This document shows, piece after piece, positions 6,380-8,045 of a DNA stretch of 8,045 nt (within the stretch, counting starts at the first letter, position 1; every line of letters begins with the position of its first letter). The stretch spans positions 1-8,045 of the forward strand of contig JAAELZ010000573.1 in the NCBI GenBank assembly GCA_024226105.1, read 5' to 3'. The notes beneath the pieces are model-generated. The model saw nothing but the letters and a program-made list of their open reading frames with translations. It had not been told where the DNA came from and did not search any database. Source of the stretch: Pseudomonadota bacterium (lineage in GTDB: Bacteria > Pseudomonadota > Gammaproteobacteria > Arenicellales > Poriferihabitantaceae). Made by a program: the position numbers and the translations under genes.

Positions 6380-6420
6380 CGTCTGAATTCGTATATATGG
6401 CCAAATTCAGGCGTATTTTT
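6380..6420 (+). terminator. Second terminator-like hairpin in tandem
   Basis: CGTCTGAATT (6380-6389) pairs with AATTCAGGCG (6404-6413), 10 bp including one G-U, around a 14-base AT-rich loop. TATTTTT follows at 6414-6420. It starts five bases after the first hairpin's T-run, so the pair may be a tandem terminator. As an inverted repeat upstream of the cytochrome gene it could also be an operator. Confidence 0.5.
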
Positions 6421-6505
6421 CAGGTTCTGCCGAACCAATACTCACGTATATTCGTTATATTAACGCTTTAGAATCCCGATCCAACACAAAACCTAGGAAA
6501 CACCA

Positions 6506-6973
6506 ATGAAAAACGTAAAAATACTCTGGTTAATCATTATCTTACTTTTAGCTTTTTCAGGTTTCCTGATTAACAAGTTTGTGAGCGGCAAGGTCGCACC
6601 CTATGAAGATGGCCGAACCTCAGTGGTGCTGAACAAAGACGAGCGTAATCTGATTCTTGCAGAAATGCGTGCCTTTCTGGTCAGCGTTCAGGGCGTGAGT
6701 CAGGCGATTTCGGAGAATAATATGGATAAGGTGGCTGAACTTGCTTTTAAAGCAGGCATGGCCGCAGAAGAAGGTACACCAGGCTCCTTAATGCAGAAGA
6801 TACCACTAGCGATGAAAAAAATGGGGTTTGGCACCCGTGAACAGTTTGACGGAATTGCGCAAACTGCGCGTACTACCAAAGATGCGACTGTAGCCCGCGA
6901 GCAACTGGATACCCTGATGCTAACGTGTATTGCCTGTCATGCTACTTATAGATTGCCTGAGCCCATAGAGTAA
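6506..6973 (+). CDS. Membrane-anchored class II-like (cytochrome c'/c556-type) monohaem cytochrome c
   Basis: A 155-residue protein from ATG at 6506, with AGGA about nine bases upstream. Residues 6-25 are strongly hydrophobic (ILWLIIILLLAFSGFLI) and lack a clear cleavage site, so the protein is probably tethered to the inner membrane with its haem domain in the periplasm. Residues 40-135 are mainly helical and have the look of a four-helix bundle (EMRAFLVSVQGVSQAISENN, then KVAELAFKAGMAAEE). The only haem c site, CIACH at 141-145, lies near the C-terminus followed by ATYR, as in class II cytochromes. Cytochromes c' have an open sixth site that binds NO or CO; c556 types instead use a Met ligand. 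Several Met residues are present (54, 73, 85, 96, 103, 106), so the ligation state cannot be decided here. It appears transcribed alone and converges on the NapC-like gene. Confidence 0.83.
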   Translation: MKNVKILWLIIILLLAFSGFLINKFVSGKVAPYEDGRTSVVLNKDERNLILAEMRAFLVSVQGVSQAISENNMDKVAELAFKAGMAAEEGTPGSLMQKIPLAMKKMGFGTREQFDGIAQTARTTKDATVAREQLDTLMLTCIACHATYRLPEPIE

Positions 6974-6977
6974 GCCC

Positions 6978-7013
6978 GGCACCTTTCTTCCCGTATCCGA
7001 CGAAGGGCCTTTT
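6978..7013 (+). terminator. Weak terminator-like structure between convergent genes
   Basis: GGC (6978-6980) with GCC (7007-7009) and CTTC (6987-6990) with GAAG (7002-7005) can form an imperfect stem that is followed by TTTT (7010-7013) on the plus strand. It sits just after the class II cytochrome stop and could end that transcript. Bulges make the call uncertain. Confidence 0.35.
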
Positions 7014-7033
7014 ATAACAATCTATTTTAGCAA

Positions 7034-7609
7034 TTAGTCGTCATCATCCTCTTCATACTCAGCAGGTAACTTGTGGGCGATACCCTTGTGGCATTCGATA
7101 CAGGTTTTCCCCTTTTCCAGCCCTGCTTTCATTTTCTTTGTCGCACGCCGGGACTGGTGTTCAAAATCCATCGCTTCATAGCTATGGCAGTTCCGGCACT
7201 CGCGCGAATCGCTTGCTTCCATTGACGACCAGACATGCTCGGCCAACTGCATGCGCTTGGCTTCAAGTTTTTCCGGCGTATCAATTGTGCCCATGAACTT
7301 ATGGTAAAGTTCATTGCTGGCCTGAATCTTGCGCCACATCTTGGCACCCCAGGAACGTGGAACGTGGCAATCCGGGCAACTTACGCGCACCCCGGCGGGA
7401 TTCTTGAAATGCACCGACTTCTGGTATTCCAGATAAACCGTATCACGCATTTCATGGCAGGAAATACAAAATTTGGTGGTATTGGTGTATTCAACCGCGG
7501 TATTAAATCCGCCCCAGAATAAAATGCCGAAAACCGTTCCTAATACAAAAACCACGATTGTGGCCCGCCGCGTAGTTCCCCCCGTATTCTTCTTATATTC
7601 AGTTGTCAT
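7034..7609 (-). CDS. NapC/NirT-family tetrahaem cytochrome c (quinol dehydrogenase)
   Basis: A 191-residue protein from ATG at 7609. The frame is open further up to a TTG at 7642, but that codon lies inside a hairpin arm and the ATG gives the standard NapC layout of a short basic cytoplasmic tail, one membrane anchor (about 17-36) and a periplasmic domain. Four haem c sites are present: CISCH 48-52, CPDCH 78-82, CRNCH 138-142 and CIECH 170-174. The spacing and text (TTKFCISCHEM, SVHFKNPAGVRVSCPDCHVP, a long helical spacer, HQSRRATKKM, GKTCIECHKGIAHKLP) match the NapC/NirT/CymA family, which oxidises menaquinol or ubiquinol and feeds periplasmic reductases. The C-terminus is acidic (EYEEDDDD). 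No terminal reductase is in the window; the likely acceptor is the cytochrome encoded just upstream. Its ribosome site is poor, see the hairpin at 7637. Family call is firm; the pathway is open. Confidence 0.9.
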   Translation of the reverse strand: MTTEYKKNTGGTTRRATIVVFVLGTVFGILFWGGFNTAVEYTNTTKFCISCHEMRDTVYLEYQKSVHFKNPAGVRVSCPDCHVPRSWGAKMWRKIQASNELYHKFMGTIDTPEKLEAKRMQLAEHVWSSMEASDSRECRNCHSYEAMDFEHQSRRATKKMKAGLEKGKTCIECHKGIAHKLPAEYEEDDDD

Positions 7610-7624
7610 TAAAAATGCCCGGTC

Positions 7625-7661
7625 GCAAAAAGTAAAGGGCAACCATTATTCATGGTTGCCC
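7625..7661 (-). terminator. Rho-independent terminator-like hairpin between the cytochrome and NapC-like genes
   Basis: GGGCAACCAT (7637-7646) and ATGGTTGCCC (7652-7661) form a perfect 10-bp stem with a 5-base loop. On the minus strand it is followed by TTTACTTTTTGC (7636-7625), a good T-rich tail. It lies 27 bases after the stop of the upstream cytochrome gene and ends only about 15 bases before the NapC-like ATG, so it must either be read through or act as an attenuator or processing site. Confidence 0.75.
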
Positions 7662-7688
7662 GGTTATGTATCGACCACTGGAATCAAA

Positions 7689-8045
7689 TCATTCTGAGGG
7701 AAAACTCACCATATGACTCATGATGTCAGCAATAATCTGATGATCCAGCGCGCGCAGTGCAGGCATATCTTCGCCCGGCTGACCATTGAGAATCTTGTGC
7801 ATCACTTCCCAGGGATTACCCATCTGTTTGCCAAACGGCTTCATGTCATCAGGCTGTTTGCCGTCAAAACCATGGCAATTCGCGCAAATTGTATTGTAAT
7901 AAGCTTCGCCTTTGGCAGCATCCCCTTTGGGCGCTTTGCTGGCGCGATCAATATACTTATCCATATCTACCTGGCCCTGACCCACAAAATTAGCCAAATC
8001 CGCCAGATCCTGCTCCGCCAGCAGACCACCGTATCCGTGTGCTTC
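7689..8045 (-). CDS. c-type cytochrome, probably dihaem, C-terminal part (5' end outside window)
   Basis: The frame is open from the right edge to TGA at 7691-7689, giving 118 visible codons. An in-frame TTG at 7997 is not a credible start, because the sequence before it (HGYGGLLAEQDLADLANFVG) already reads as the end of a first cytochrome domain. A second class I haem domain follows: a GDAAKGEAYYNTICANCHG stretch with the haem site CANCH at 7886-7872, then KQMGNPWEVMHKILNGQPGEDMPALRAL, where the methionine in EDMPALRAL is a good candidate for the sixth ligand, and a closing helix IIADIMSHMVSFP. The protein is most likely periplasmic with two haem domains, and probably exchanges electrons with the NapC-like protein encoded downstream. 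The signal peptide and first haem are outside the window. Confidence 0.85.
   Translation of the reverse strand, partial: EAHGYGGLLAEQDLADLANFVGQGQVDMDKYIDRASKAPKGDAAKGEAYYNTICANCHGFDGKQPDDMKPFGKQMGNPWEVMHKILNGQPGEDMPALRALDHQIIADIMSHMVSFPSE

Larger units (their letters stand above)
6277..6505. other. Intergenic region with two hairpins; upstream region of the class II cytochrome gene
   Basis: Together with the cytochrome remnant before it, this makes a 345-base stretch without an intact gene. It holds two terminator-like hairpins, listed separately, followed by AT-rich DNA that should carry the promoter of the next gene. TATATT at 6456-6461 is a possible -10 box, but there is no clear -35 at the right distance. 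AGGA at about 6494-6497 is the likely ribosome site of the gene at 6506. Confidence 0.5.

Noticed and set aside
6397..6471. Possible 24-residue small ORF beginning MAKFRRIFQV
   Set aside because: No ribosome site precedes it, and it starts inside the loop of a terminator-like hairpin.
6387..6509. Open frame ending YIRYINALES that resembles the FIRYIN end of the SHP-like protein and overlaps the next ATG
   Set aside because: It has no start codon, no haem motif, and runs through the second hairpin. The match is about six residues, so chance is the simpler explanation.
7610..7642. TTG start at 7642 for the NapC-like protein
   Set aside because: The codon lies in a hairpin arm, and the extra residues lengthen the cytoplasmic tail beyond what the family needs; ATG 7609 is more natural, although its ribosome site is weak.

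Overview
The window looks like a chromosomal respiratory region of a proteobacterium, most likely a gammaproteobacterium. The support is the gene content (a cytochrome b561/SHP/DHC cluster, a NapC/NirT tetraheme cytochrome, HupE/UreJ and DsrE family proteins), the compact spacing, Shine-Dalgarno sites and moderate GC. No marker gene allows a species call. I see no tRNA, rRNA, CRISPR array or insertion sequence.

Layout. (1) Bases 2-1256, plus strand: the end of a cytochrome b561, then an SHP-type oxygen/NO-binding monoheme cytochrome c, then a DHC-type diheme cytochrome c. These form one tightly packed operon, and the trio is a known electron-transfer set. (2) Bases 1330-1356: a strong hairpin between converging operons. 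(3) Bases 1362-4827, minus strand, transcribed from 4827 downward: a membrane-anchored regulator (PhnD-like periplasmic sensor, one membrane span, coiled coil, probable GAF, LuxR-type DNA-binding domain), then an orphan periplasmic solute-binding protein, then a secreted DsrE-family protein. No ABC permease or ATPase accompanies the binding proteins. (4) Bases 4979-6160, plus strand: a HupE/UreJ-like membrane protein divergent from the regulator. (5) Bases 6161-6505: an intergenic stretch of 345 bases holding a frameshifted C-terminal remnant of a class II-like cytochrome c and two terminator-like hairpins. (6) Bases 6506-6973, plus strand: an intact membrane-anchored relative of that remnant. 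(7) Bases 7034-8045, minus strand: a multi-domain c-type cytochrome running off the right edge, a hairpin with a T-rich tail, and a NapC/NirT tetraheme quinol dehydrogenase.

How the genes may work together. At least nine haem c sites are visible (SHP 1, DHC 2, class II 1, NapC-like 4, the right-edge cytochrome at least 1), plus haem b in the b561. b561 and NapC-like proteins both take electrons from the quinone pool and pass them to periplasmic cytochromes. SHP and some class II cytochromes bind small gases such as O2 and NO. The regulator, binding protein and DsrE protein look like a signal-sensing set. The sensor layout recalls the PhnD-type domain of the tetrathionate kinase TtrS, but here the DNA-binding domain is on the same polypeptide. 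That the set controls the neighbouring cytochromes is inference from position only.
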